Part shown: piece after piece, positions 1 through 8,170 of the stretch
How positions within the stretch are numbered: position 1 is the stretch's first letter
How the letters are laid out: every line of letters starts with the position of its first letter
NCBI GenBank assembly: GCA_963756455.1
Contig: CAVWNC010000001.1
Location: 496,001-560,000 of the forward strand
Direction: 5' to 3'
DNA length: 64,000 bases
DNA from: DASQPA01 sp963756455
GTDB lineage: Bacteria; Acidobacteriota; Thermoanaerobaculia; Multivoradales; UBA5704
The notes under the pieces: generated by a model
The model's input: the letters and a program-made list of their open reading frames with translations, nothing else
What the model was told of the DNA's origin: nothing
Database searches by the model: none
Made by a program: the position numbers and the translations under genes

Positions 1-2118
1 CGTCATGGCGAGGTCGACGCTTTCGTCGTCCTCGAACCGGACGGCGAGCGGATCTACACCCTGGGCACCGCCGAGCTCCTCCGCCAGCTCCAGCTGATCA
101 CCGACTCCCTGCCGCTCCTCGTCGCTTACGTCGACAAGGATCGTCGCTACCGCTTCGTCAACCGGCGCTACGAGACCTGGTTCGACCGCCCGCTCCACGA
201 GTTCGTCGGGCAGCCCGTGTGGGACATCGTGGGGACTGCGGCCTATGAGATGTTTCGCGACAAGGTCGACCAGGCTTTGGCCGGGCACCAGGTGGTCTAC
301 GAGAGCTGGATTCCCTACGCGATGGCCGGGAACCGTTTCGTCCACGTCAACTACATGCCGCACATCCATGCCGGGGAGGTACAGGGGTTCGTCACCTTCG
401 CCGAGGACGCCACCGAGCGCAAGCGTGCCGAGGAGGCCCTCCGTCTCTTAGCCGACGCCGGCGAGCGGCTCGCCGAATCGCTCGACTACGAGACGACGCT
501 CGACAACGCCGCCCGGATCGCGGTACCCGCTTTGGCCGACTGGTGCATGATCGATCTGGTGGAGGAGGGGGACTGCTGCCGCCGGGTGGTGAGCCTCCAC
601 TCCGATCCGGCCTTTCAGCCTCTGATGGAAGAGCTGAAGCGACACCCCCTGCCGCGGGAGTCGGCTTCGCGCCTGATGGACGTGCTGCGGACCGGCGAGC
701 CCCGGTTCACCCCCGATCTCTCCCAGGCGAGGATCGAGGCTGAGCTGCGCGACGACGACCACGCGCGGATCATCCGCAGCCTCGCGCCCCGCTCGTCGCT
801 CGCCGTCCCCCTGGTGGCGCGCGGCCGCATCCTCGGGGTGTGGACGTTTCTCTACTCCTCGTCGGGCCGGCACTACCGGGAGGAGGATCTCACCGTCGCC
901 CAGGAGCTCGCCCGCCGCGCCGGGATCGCCTTGGACAACTCCCGGCTCTACCGGGAGGTCGAGACGGCGAACCGCGCCAAGGACCACTTCCTGGCGACCC
1001 TCTCCCACGAGCTGCGCACCCCGCTCACCCCCGTCCTCGCGATCGCCTCGCGGCTGGAGGTCGACGGCCGCGTGCTCCGCGAGGTGCGGGAAGGGCTCGA
1101 CATGATCCGCCGGAACGTCGAGCTCGAGGCGCGCCTCATCGACGATCTCCTCGACCTGACCCGCATCACCCGCGGCAAGCTCGAGCTGCACGGCGCCTCG
1201 ACCGACCTGCGGCCGGTGATCGAGCAGGCCCTGGAGACCTGCGGCGAGCGCGGGCTCATCGCGCGCCGGGTGGTCGAGGAGCTCGCTGCGGGCGAGCACC
1301 TCGTCTGGGGCGATTCCGCACGGCTCACCCAGGTGTTCTGGAACCTGTTGAGCAACGCCCTCAAGTTCACCCCCGAGGATGGCAAGGTTCTCCTGCGCAC
1401 GTTCCGCGAAGAGACGGAGGGCGCGAGCCTCCTGGTCGTCGAGATCGCCGACTCCGGAATCGGCATCGAGCCGGGGGTTTTGCCGCACATCTTCGACGCC
1501 TTCGACCAGGGCCGCGAGGGCACCACCCGCCGTTTCGGTGGCCTCGGCCTCGGGCTCGCGATCAGCCGCGCCATCGTCGAGCTGCACGGCGGCCGGCTCA
1601 CCGCCGAGAGCCCGGGCCGGGACCGGGGAGCGGTCTTCACCGTCCGCCTGCCGATCCTCTCCGACCTACCCGTTGGGGTGGAGCGCTCAGAGGACTCCCT
1701 CCTCGAAGATTCCGGGGTGCGACGAGCCGCCAACCGCCCTCTCCACATTCTCCTCGTCGAGGACCACGTCGACACCGCGGAGGCGATGGAGGCCCTGCTC
1801 GAAGCCCTGGGCCACCGGGTGACCCTGGCGGGCACGGTAGCCGCGGCCCGCGATGCCGCCGAGGTCGCCGATGTCGCCGGTGCCGGCGGGCTCGACCTCG
1901 TCATCTCCGACCTCGGCCTGCCGGACGGTCACGGTCACGAGCTGATGCTCGATTTGAGCACCCGCTACCACATCCCCGGGATTGCCCTCTCCGGCTATGG
2001 CATGGAAGAGGACGTGGCGAAGAGCCACGAGTCCGGCTTCGCCATCCACCTCACGAAGCCGGTGAGCCTGGATACCCTGCGAGCGGCGATCCAGCGGATC
2101 GCGAGCGGGCGAAGCTAG
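1..2118 (+). CDS. Hybrid sensor histidine kinase (PAS-GAF-HisKA-HATPase-REC), 5' end missing
   Basis: The reading frame is open from the first base, so the N-terminus lies outside the window. Visible order: a PAS domain (about codons 35-145), a GAF domain (about 155-315), a HisKA dimerisation helix with SHELRTPL (His at visible codon 336), an HATPase domain with GLGLGLAIS, and a C-terminal receiver with phospho-acceptor Asp in SDLGLPDG (visible codon 637). No membrane segment is seen in this part, so it may be cytoplasmic or anchored upstream. It should sense a signal through PAS/GAF and pass phosphate from His to its own receiver. The stimulus cannot be told. The downstream gene converges on it and overlaps its last 4 bases. 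Confidence 0.93.
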   Translation, partial: RHGEVDAFVVLEPDGERIYTLGTAELLRQLQLITDSLPLLVAYVDKDRRYRFVNRRYETWFDRPLHEFVGQPVWDIVGTAAYEMFRDKVDQALAGHQVVYESWIPYAMAGNRFVHVNYMPHIHAGEVQGFVTFAEDATERKRAEEALRLLADAGERLAESLDYETTLDNAARIAVPALADWCMIDLVEEGDCCRRVVSLHSDPAFQPLMEELKRHPLPRESASRLMDVLRTGEPRFTPDLSQARIEAELRDDDHARIIRSLAPRSSLAVPLVARGRILGVWTFLYSSSGRHYREEDLTVAQELARRAGIALDNSRLYREVETANRAKDHFLATLSHELRTPLTPVLAIASRLEVDGRVLREVREGLDMIRRNVELEARLIDDLLDLTRITRGKLELHGASTDLRPVIEQALETCGERGLIARRVVEELAAGEHLVWGDSARLTQVFWNLLSNALKFTPEDGKVLLRTFREETEGASLLVVEIADSGIGIEPGVLPHIFDAFDQGREGTTRRFGGLGLGLAISRAIVELHGGRLTAESPGRDRGAVFTVRLPILSDLPVGVERSEDSLLEDSGVRRAANRPLHILLVEDHVDTAEAMEALLEALGHRVTLAGTVAAARDAAEVADVAGAGGLDLVISDLGLPDGHGHELMLDLSTRYHIPGIALSGYGMEEDVAKSHESGFAIHLTKPVSLDTLRAAIQRIASGRS

Positions 2119-2753
2119 CGAATCCGCCGCCGCCGGTTCCGGATGTAGTCCGCCATGATGAACTCCCCCAGGTTGTAGGGCGAGGCGAAGTAGGCCCGGC
2201 CGCGGTTGATCTGGGTGAGCTTCTCGACGAACTGGGTGAGCATGGGATCGGTCGCCAGCATGAAGGTGGTGATCACCACTTTCTGGCGGCGGCAGATGTC
2301 GGCCTCCTCCAGGGTGAGGTTGACGATCCGCATGTCGAGCCCGAAGGGATTCTTGTAGATCCGGTTGTTTTCCGTGATCGCCGAGGGCTTGCCGTCGGTG
2401 ACGAGGAAGATCTGCTTGTTGGGCTGCTTCTGGCGGGAGAGGAGCCCGCGGGCGAGCTGTAGGGCCTCTCGCGTGTTGGTGTGGAAGGGGCCGGCCTCGA
2501 TGTAGGGGATGTCCCGGAGCTTCACCTGCTCGGCGCGGTCGCCGAAGAGGATGACGCCCAGGTGGTCCTTCGGATACTTGGTGGTGATGAGCTCGGTGAG
2601 CGCCAGGGCCACCGTTTTGGCCGGCGTGATGCGGTCCTCGCCGTAGAGGATCATCGAGTGGCTGATGTCGATCGCCACGATCGTGGCGCAGGACGTCAGG
2701 TGCTCGGTCTCGTAGACCTCCAGGTCACTCCTCCGCCAATTCGAGCTCGCCAT
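2115..2753 (-). CDS. VWA-domain protein, C-terminal part (separate frame)
   Basis: This half contains the von Willebrand A fold with a MIDAS-type metal site DISHSM (DxSxS) and LVTDGKPS. In related VWA partners of MoxR/ChlI-type ATPases, the sequence DLEVYETEHL follows directly on the helical N-terminal region, which here lies in another frame (2725-3204). An ATG at 2753 could start it independently, giving 212 residues that begin MASSNWRRS before the conserved part. That prefix looks like translation of the other frame, so a frameshifted single gene is more likely. It is last in the trxB-ATPase-VWA set and probably acts with the ATPase as a chaperone-like or metal-insertion pair. Confidence 0.8.
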   Translation of the reverse strand: MASSNWRRSDLEVYETEHLTSCATIVAIDISHSMILYGEDRITPAKTVALALTELITTKYPKDHLGVILFGDRAEQVKLRDIPYIEAGPFHTNTREALQLARGLLSRQKQPNKQIFLVTDGKPSAITENNRIYKNPFGLDMRIVNLTLEEADICRRQKVVITTFMLATDPMLTQFVEKLTQINRGRAYFASPYNLGEFIMADYIRNRRRRIR

Positions 2754-3204
2754 GGGTCCGCCGCATGGCGTTCTGGAGCGACTTCGCCGATTCGAGGAGA
2801 TGGAGCTCGTCGCCGAACTGGTAGGCCCGAGTCTCCGGCTGGCGCTCCATGCCATCGCCGGAAGCATGGATGGGGTGGTAGCCGGGGCCGGACTTCGAGA
2901 GGCCGGAGAAGATCTCCTCGAAGGCGCTCTTGCGGATCTTCCGCTCGCCGCCGCTGGTGAGCGACATGCCGCCCTCGCTGTCCCGGCCGATCAGCTGCTG
3001 ATCCTCCAGGCTGGCGAAGAAGGCGTCTAAATCGACCTCTTCCGAGAGATAGCCCTCCTGCTGCAGATAGCGCATCCAGTTCATCGCCTCGTCGACGTCG
3101 CCGCCCGAGGCGAGGACGAGCTGGTTGAACAGACGCAGAAGGTCGAGACCGGCGAGGATCGCCTGGATCAGGGCGGGATCGAGGTATTGATAGCGGTGCC
3201 GCAT
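2725..3204 (-). CDS. VWA-domain protein, N-terminal helical part, ends at a premature TGA
   Basis: 159 residues starting MRHRYQYLDP. This is the helical leader usually seen in front of the VWA domain in MoxR-partner proteins (FGDELHLLESAKSLQNA). The frame stops at TGA in GGAGGAGTGACC, and the family sequence resumes one base later as GACCTGGAG (DLE). Skipping the T of TGA would restore one protein of about 370 residues. Either the gene is broken, the base is an assembly error, or a +1 frameshift is used. It lies about 195 bases downstream of the ATPase gene on the same strand, with a palindrome cluster between. Confidence 0.75.
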   Translation of the reverse strand: MRHRYQYLDPALIQAILAGLDLLRLFNQLVLASGGDVDEAMNWMRYLQQEGYLSEEVDLDAFFASLEDQQLIGRDSEGGMSLTSGGERKIRKSAFEEIFSGLSKSGPGYHPIHASGDGMERQPETRAYQFGDELHLLESAKSLQNAMRRTHGELELAEE

Positions 3205-3242
3205 GGTGATTCGTCCTTACGTCCTCGCGGGTCGAGCCTCCG

Positions 3243-3369
3243 CCCGGAGATAAATCTCCGGGCTATGCATTGCGCCGGATGAATCCGGCTTCGCCCGGAG
3301 GCAACAGCGTGCCGATCTTCCAAGCCGGATTTATCCGGCGCATTTCATAGCCCGGGCATTTATGCCCGG
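3243..3369. repeat. Cluster of four short palindromes with AT centres
   Basis: Four small inverted repeats in 127 bases between two genes of one strand: 3243-3262 (arms CCCGGAGAT/ATCTCCGGG), 3274-3289 (GCCGGAT/ATCCGGC), 3324-3339 (GCCGGAT/ATCCGGC) and 3352-3369 (CCGGGCAT/ATGCCCGG). Each has GC-rich arms around a 2-base centre. They resemble REP-type extragenic palindromes. No U-tract follows, so they are not simple terminators. They could protect or separate parts of the ATPase-VWA transcript. Confidence 0.75.
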
Positions 3370-3399
3370 CGGGGCCGCCGTTACGCATACTGCCTGCCC

Positions 3400-4917
3400 C
3401 TAATTGATATCCCCGCGCCGGTTCCCGCTGCTGCCGCCCTTCTTGTTCGGGCGCAGGAGCTGGAACTTGACCATCTCCTTGTAGCTCACCTGGCTGTCCA
3501 GATCCTGCCGGGCGAGCTTCAGGTGCTGGTGGAGGCCCTCCAGGATCATCTCGGCCGTGAAGCAGCGCTCCTCCCGGGTACCGCCGGTCTGCGAGTGCTT
3601 CCCCGCCAGGTCGAAGAGGCCGGGCACCTTGCGGATCTCGGCCTCGTACTCGGCGAACGGCTGCTCGTCCGAGATCGTAATCGCGTTGCCCTCGGCGAAC
3701 CAGCGGACGATCTTGGCGTAGGGACCCTTGTCCTCTTCGCTGCCGTTCCCCACCTCTTTGCCGACCTCGGGGAAGCGGGCATCGAAGACCTTCTTGACCG
3801 CCAAACCCACGAGCCGCCGGGCCACCACCTCGGCCCCCTGCTGCTCGCCCTCGTAGACCATCTCGACCTTGCCGGTGATCGCCGGGAGCAGCATCTGGAG
3901 GTCACAGAGGCGCGGCGAGATCGGGTTGTCGCCGGTCGCGAGCGCCCGCCGTTCGAGGTTCGACACCAAAAGCTCCATGGCGGAGATCGAGACCCGCGCC
4001 GAGACGCCGGAGGACTGGTCGACCAAATCGCTCTCGCGGGCCACGAAGCTGATCTCCTCGATGAGCGTCCGCACCTCTTCGGGGATCTGAACCCCCGGCA
4101 CGTCGCGATCGGTCCACGCTTCCTGGCGCGTGATGTCGGCCGAGATCTTCACCTCGGGCGGATAGTGGGTGAGGATCTGCGACGAGATGCGGTCCTTGAG
4201 CGGCGTGATGATGCTGCCGCGGTTCGTGTAGTCCTCCGGGTTGGCGGAGAAGACCATCAGCATGTCGAGCGGGATACGGACCGGAAAGCCGCGGATCTGG
4301 AGGTCGCGCTCTTCGAGCAGGTTGAAGAGGCCGACCTGGATGCGGGGTGCCAAGTCCGGCAGCTCGTTGATCGCGAAGATCCCGCGGTTGGTGCGCGGCA
4401 CGATCCCGAAGTGGATGACCTCGGGGTCGGCGAAGGTGAGCTTCCGGGTCGCGGCCTTGATCGGGTCGATGTCGCCCAGGAGGTCGGCGATCGAGACGTC
4501 GGGCGTCGCGAGCTTCTCGTTGTAGCGCGCCTCGCGGCCCAGCCAGTCGACGGCGGCCTCGTCTCCCATCTGGTCGATCAGACGCTGCCCGTGGGTCGAG
4601 ATGGGGTTCAAGGGATCGTCGTTCAATTCGGTGCCGGCGAGGACGGGGATCGCCTCGTCCAGAAGGGTGACGAGCGAGCGGAGGATGCGGGTCTTCGCCT
4701 GGCCGCGGAGGCCGAGGAGAATGAAGTCGTGGCCCGCCAAGAGAGCGTTGACGACCCCGGGGATCACCGTGCGGTCGTAACCCAGGATGCCGGGAAAGAG
4801 CGGCTCGCCGGAGGCGATCTTGGCGCGCAGGTTGTGGCGCAGCTCCTGCTTGACGGTGCGCGGGCGGTAGCCGCTCTTCTTGAGCGCTCCGACGGTCGTG
4901 GGACGTTTACCAGCCAT
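3400..4917 (-). CDS. MoxR/ChlI-type AAA+ ATPase (magnesium-chelatase-like)
   Basis: 505 residues. A divergent Walker A (GLRGQAKT), FAINELPDLAPRIQVGLFNLLEE as the Walker B/lid region, and VFSANPEDYTNRGSII as sensor 1 all fit the MoxR/ChlI branch of AAA+ proteins. It is paired with a VWA protein downstream, as in MoxR-VWA, RavA-ViaA and ChlI-ChlD systems, where the ATPase hexamer remodels or activates a partner. The start at MAGKRPTT is chosen because its ATG shares one base with the TGA of trxB (TGATG), indicating translational coupling. Upstream in-frame ATGs would lie inside trxB. The substrate is unknown. Confidence 0.88.
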   Translation of the reverse strand: MAGKRPTTVGALKKSGYRPRTVKQELRHNLRAKIASGEPLFPGILGYDRTVIPGVVNALLAGHDFILLGLRGQAKTRILRSLVTLLDEAIPVLAGTELNDDPLNPISTHGQRLIDQMGDEAAVDWLGREARYNEKLATPDVSIADLLGDIDPIKAATRKLTFADPEVIHFGIVPRTNRGIFAINELPDLAPRIQVGLFNLLEERDLQIRGFPVRIPLDMLMVFSANPEDYTNRGSIITPLKDRISSQILTHYPPEVKISADITRQEAWTDRDVPGVQIPEEVRTLIEEISFVARESDLVDQSSGVSARVSISAMELLVSNLERRALATGDNPISPRLCDLQMLLPAITGKVEMVYEGEQQGAEVVARRLVGLAVKKVFDARFPEVGKEVGNGSEEDKGPYAKIVRWFAEGNAITISDEQPFAEYEAEIRKVPGLFDLAGKHSQTGGTREERCFTAEMILEGLHQHLKLARQDLDSQVSYKEMVKFQLLRPNKKGGSSGNRRGDIN

Positions 4918-5870
4918 CAATCGTGCAACTCCCCGAGCCAGCGCTCGGCGTCGATCGCCGCCCGGCAACCCGTGCCGGCGGCGGAAATAGCTTGTCTGTA
5001 GGTAGGGTCACAGGCATCGCCCGAGGCGAAGACCCCGGGGACGTTGGTACGGCTCGACGGTTCGAGCACCTTGATATAGCCGACCTCGTTCATGTCGAGC
5101 TTGCCGGCGAAGATCCGGGTGTTGGGCGAGTGACCGATGGCGTAGAACACCCCCTGGGTGGGGAATTCGCTCTCCTCGCCGGTCGCGAGGTTGTGCAGGC
5201 GGACGCCGGTGACCCCGCCCTCGCGGCTGCCTAAGATCTCGGTCACCGCGCTGTTCCAGATCCACTCGATCTTGGGATTGGCGAAGGCGCGGTCCTGCAT
5301 GATCTTCGAAGCTCGCAGCTCGGCCCGGCGGTGGATGACCGTCACCTTGCTCGCGAATTTGGTGAGGAAGCTCGCCTCCTCCATGGCCGAGTCGCCGCCG
5401 CCGATGACGACGATCTCCTTGCCGCGGAAGAAGAAGCCGTCGCAGGTGGCGCAGGCGGACACCCCATAGCCCATGAGCTCCTGCTCGCCGGGGACGCCGG
5501 AGAGCTTGGCCGAGGCGCCGGTCGCGATGATGAGCGCGTCGGCGTGGTAGACGTCCTCGTCGGTCGTCAGGCGGAAGGGGCGGGCCTCAAAGTCGACCTC
5601 GGAGACGGCCTGGAACTTCACCTTGGCGCCGAAGCGGCGGGCCTGCTCGCGCATCTTGTCCATCAGCTCAGGGCCGAGGATGCCCTCCGGGAAGCCGGGA
5701 AAGTTCTCGACGTCGGTCGTGATCGTCAGCTGTCCGCCCGGCTGATTGCCTTCGAGCACCAAGGGAGCGAGGTCCGCCCGCGCCGCGTAGAGGGCCGCCG
5801 TCAGGCCGGCCGGTCCCGAGCCGAGGATGATCACCCGGTGATGGTTCTTCCACTCCTGCTCCGTGCTCAT
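4917..5870 (-). CDS. trxB: Thioredoxin-disulfide reductase
   Basis: 317 residues, the normal TrxB length. The FAD motif GSGPAGLTAALYAARA lies near the N-terminus, the redox CATC motif mid-protein, an NADPH-binding GGGDSAMEEA follows, and ASGDACDPTYRQAISAAG is at the end. It reduces thioredoxin with NADPH in the cytoplasm. ATG at 5870 is preceded by GGAGGA. Longer in-frame starts upstream would read through the promoter region and are unlikely. A TATACT -10 on this strand lies at 5960-5965. It overlaps the ATPase gene by one base, so the two are co-expressed. Confidence 0.97.
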   Translation of the reverse strand: MSTEQEWKNHHRVIILGSGPAGLTAALYAARADLAPLVLEGNQPGGQLTITTDVENFPGFPEGILGPELMDKMREQARRFGAKVKFQAVSEVDFEARPFRLTTDEDVYHADALIIATGASAKLSGVPGEQELMGYGVSACATCDGFFFRGKEIVVIGGGDSAMEEASFLTKFASKVTVIHRRAELRASKIMQDRAFANPKIEWIWNSAVTEILGSREGGVTGVRLHNLATGEESEFPTQGVFYAIGHSPNTRIFAGKLDMNEVGYIKVLEPSSRTNVPGVFASGDACDPTYRQAISAAGTGCRAAIDAERWLGELHD

Positions 5871-6170
5871 GTCCAGGTCCGATCCTCCGGTAGGGGGTGG
5901 GGCTTGCCGTCGACGCCGGCTTCCGATGGGGGCGATGGGAGAGAGGCCACGTCGCGGCCAGTATAGCAGCGGCGGCGGCGGCGGAAGCCGGGCGGTCCAC
6001 TGAGGGATAACAACGGAGGATTCCGGGATGTTTCCGTTCGCAGTGGTGGGGTGAGATAGCATGGCCGCCGAGGCCATGCCATGCGAAGAGCCGGTGCCAA
6101 GCGGGAGGTCCGCATCGGGGAGATCCTCCACCACGCCGCCGTGTTCGGCCGGGGTGGGGGAGGTTTGAGG
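5871..6170. promoter_or_regulatory. Divergent intergenic region, trxB / nucleotidyltransferase
   Basis: 300 bases without a supported gene between two divergent genes. It holds the candidate minus-strand -10 TATACT (5960-5965) for trxB and a purine-rich ribosome site (GGGGGAGG, about 6155) for the plus-strand gene. I see no other structured element. Confidence 0.5.
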
Positions 6171-6746
6171 ATGGGAGACTCGCTCTCGGCGATATCGGCG
6201 ACCGTCGCCCGGCTCTTCGCCACCCTGGACGCGCGGGGGATCGACTACCTGCTGGTCGGCGGCGTCGCTCTCCTCCAGTACGTCGAAGGCCGGAACACCG
6301 AGGATCTGGATCTCATTCTCGCCCTTTCCGCGCTCGCGGCGGTACCCGAGATCCGGATCGAGAGCCGGAAGGGCGACTTCGCCCGCGGCGACTTCGACGG
6401 CCTCCAGGTCGATCTCCTGCTCGCCGGGAACGCCCTCTTCGACGAGGTGAGGCGACACTATCGGACGCCCCGGCCCTTCGCCGAGCGCGAGGTTCCCTGC
6501 GCCACGGTCGAGGGGCTCCTCCTCCTCAAGCTCTACGCCCTGCCCTCACTCTACCGGCAGGGCAACTTCGCGAGGGTCGGCCTCTACGAGAACGACGTCG
6601 CGACCCTCCTCCAAGCCTACCGGCCGGCGGTCGAGCCGCTGCTCGCCGAGCTCGCCCGACACCTCGGCGCGACCGAGCTCGACTCCGTGCGGACGATCGT
6701 CGCCGACCTCGAACGGCGGATCGCGCGCTTCGAGGGGAAAGGCTAG
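6171..6746 (+). CDS. Nucleotidyltransferase-fold protein (AbiEii/MNT-like)
   Basis: 191 residues. GGVALLQYVEGRNTEDLDLIL near residues 28-48 is a nucleotidyltransferase signature (GG followed by an [E/D]xD metal pair), and a further acid lies in DFDGLQVDLLL. Such stand-alone domains often modify RNA, protein or antibiotics, or act as toxins with a HEPN or antitoxin partner. No such partner is adjacent here. The ATG at 6171 follows GGGGGAGG and TTTGAGG. The EamA transporter starts 4 bases after its stop, so the pair may be co-transcribed without a functional link. Confidence 0.7.
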   Translation: MGDSLSAISATVARLFATLDARGIDYLLVGGVALLQYVEGRNTEDLDLILALSALAAVPEIRIESRKGDFARGDFDGLQVDLLLAGNALFDEVRRHYRTPRPFAEREVPCATVEGLLLLKLYALPSLYRQGNFARVGLYENDVATLLQAYRPAVEPLLAELARHLGATELDSVRTIVADLERRIARFEGKG

Positions 6747-6750
6747 GCTG

Positions 6751-7686
6751 ATGTCGAGCGATCTGGAGACGGGTCCCGCCGAAGCGGCCAGCCCAGGGAG
6801 CCGGCGAGCGATCCTCGTCGCCACGCTCCTCGTGCTCCTCTCGGCCGGCTGTTTCGGCGCCAACTCGATCCTCACCATCGTGGCGACGAAGGCCGGGGTG
6901 CCTCTCTTCGCCATTCTCTTCTGGCGCTACGGCCTGGCGGCGCCGATGCTCGCCACGGTCGCGGCGATCTCCGGGTTCTCCGGACCGGGCCGGCTCGCCA
7001 TTGCGCGCGCACGCCTCCTTCCTCTTCTCTTCCTGGGCGGTGGGGGGCAGGCGCTCGTCATCTTCCTTGCCCTTTCGTCCCTCAACTACATCCCGGCGGC
7101 GACCCTCGGCTTCCTCTTCTATACTTACCCCGCCTGGGTCGCCCTTTTCGCAGCTGTTCGGGGGGAGCGCCTGGACACCCGCCGGATCGTCGCCCTCGTC
7201 CTCTCGCTCGCCGGGATCGTCTTCATGGTGGGAGCCCCCTTCTCGGGCGGCCCGGGAGCCCTCCGCCCGGCCGGGGTGGCCCTGGCGCTCGGAGCGGCGA
7301 TCGCCTACGCCCTCTTCATCCCCCTGATCGGCCGCCTGCAAGCCGGGCTCGATCCCGCCGCGGCCTCGACCTACGTCGTCCTGGCGGCCTCCGCCCTCTT
7401 CGGACTGTTAGGTCTCGCCACCGGCAACTTCCGTCTCGCTCTGCCCCCGGTCGGCTGGGCGGTGGTCACCGCTCTCGCCCTGATTTCGACGACGCTCGGC
7501 TTTATCGCCTTCCTCCGGGGTCTCCAGATCCTGGGTCCGGTGCGGACCGCCATCGTCTCGACCGTCGAGCCGTTCTGGATCGCGGTGTTGGGGTTGGTCG
7601 TCCTCGCGCAGCCGATTTCCCCGGCGGTCTTGGGGGGCGGGGTGCTGATCGCGGCGGCGGTGGTGTTGTTGCAGGCTCGGAGCTGA
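6751..7686 (+). CDS. EamA/DMT-family membrane transporter
   Basis: 311 residues made of about ten hydrophobic segments in two five-helix halves, the standard EamA (drug/metabolite transporter) layout. The second half begins near residue 165 (RPAGVALALGAAIAYALFI). It probably exports a small metabolite across the inner membrane. The substrate cannot be inferred. The ATG lies 4 bases after the preceding gene. Downstream lies the tandem hairpin array and then a convergent gene. Confidence 0.9.
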   Translation: MSSDLETGPAEAASPGSRRAILVATLLVLLSAGCFGANSILTIVATKAGVPLFAILFWRYGLAAPMLATVAAISGFSGPGRLAIARARLLPLLFLGGGGQALVIFLALSSLNYIPAATLGFLFYTYPAWVALFAAVRGERLDTRRIVALVLSLAGIVFMVGAPFSGGPGALRPAGVALALGAAIAYALFIPLIGRLQAGLDPAAASTYVVLAASALFGLLGLATGNFRLALPPVGWAVVTALALISTTLGFIAFLRGLQILGPVRTAIVSTVEPFWIAVLGLVVLAQPISPAVLGGGVLIAAAVVLLQARS

Positions 7687-7804
7687 GAGCCCTCCCAGGT
7701 GGAACGCGGGGCTCCCGCACCGGAGCCATAGAGATCGGACCTGAAGGAGGGAGATGCGCCTCCAAAGTTGCCGGACTCCGGTGAGGAAGTCGGGCACCTC
7801 GGGT

Positions 7805-8150
7805 GTGGATCTACATGGTTCCGCGCTGGAACCACGTAGATCCGGTCCAGAGGTCGGGTACTTTTGGCTTGGATCTACATGGTTCTGAACTGGAACCACG
7901 TAGACCCAGCCCGGAGGCCGGGTGCCTTTGGCGTGGAATCTACCTGGTTCTGCGTTGGAACCACGTAGATCTCCTCTGGAGGCCGGGTGCTTTTGGCCTG
8001 GAGCTACGTGGTTCTGCGCTGGAACCACGTAGATCCGTTCTGGAGGTCGGGTGCTTTTGGCGTGGATCTACGTGGTTCTGGACTGGAACCAGGTAGATCG
8101 AGGTTGCGAGCTGGGTGCTTCTGAAGCGGATCTACCCGGTTTCATGCTGG
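7805..8150. repeat. Tandem array of 64-bp units, each a 15-16-bp-stem hairpin
   Basis: Six successive units start at 7807, 7871, 7935, 8000, 8064 and 8128, so the period is 64-65 bases. Each unit carries GGATCTACGTGGTTC-like and GGAACCACGTAGATCC-like arms around a 5-7-base loop, then a spacer ending in TTTTGGC. Examples: arms 7807-7822/7828-7843 and 8000-8014/8021-8036. The sixth unit is degenerate in its right arm. The period is not a multiple of three, so this is not a coding repeat. It fills the gap between convergent genes. It is unlike CRISPR because unit and spacer are both repeated. Confidence 0.9.
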
Positions 8151-8170
8151 AGACGCAGTCCCCGAAGCCT

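Noticed and set aside
448..1587. Long open frame opposite the histidine kinase
   Set aside because: It is the antisense shadow of a high-GC gene with clear kinase motifs; its product is low-complexity and matches no family.
840..2462. 540-codon frame across the kinase end and VWA gene
   Set aside because: It runs across two convergent real genes in a third frame and has no domain.
7803..8096. Open frame through the 64-bp repeats
   Set aside because: The period is not a multiple of three, so each unit is read in another frame; the hairpin explains the pattern better than coding.
7805..8150. CRISPR array
   Set aside because: The intervals between arms are themselves repeated, units are adjacent, and no cas gene is near.
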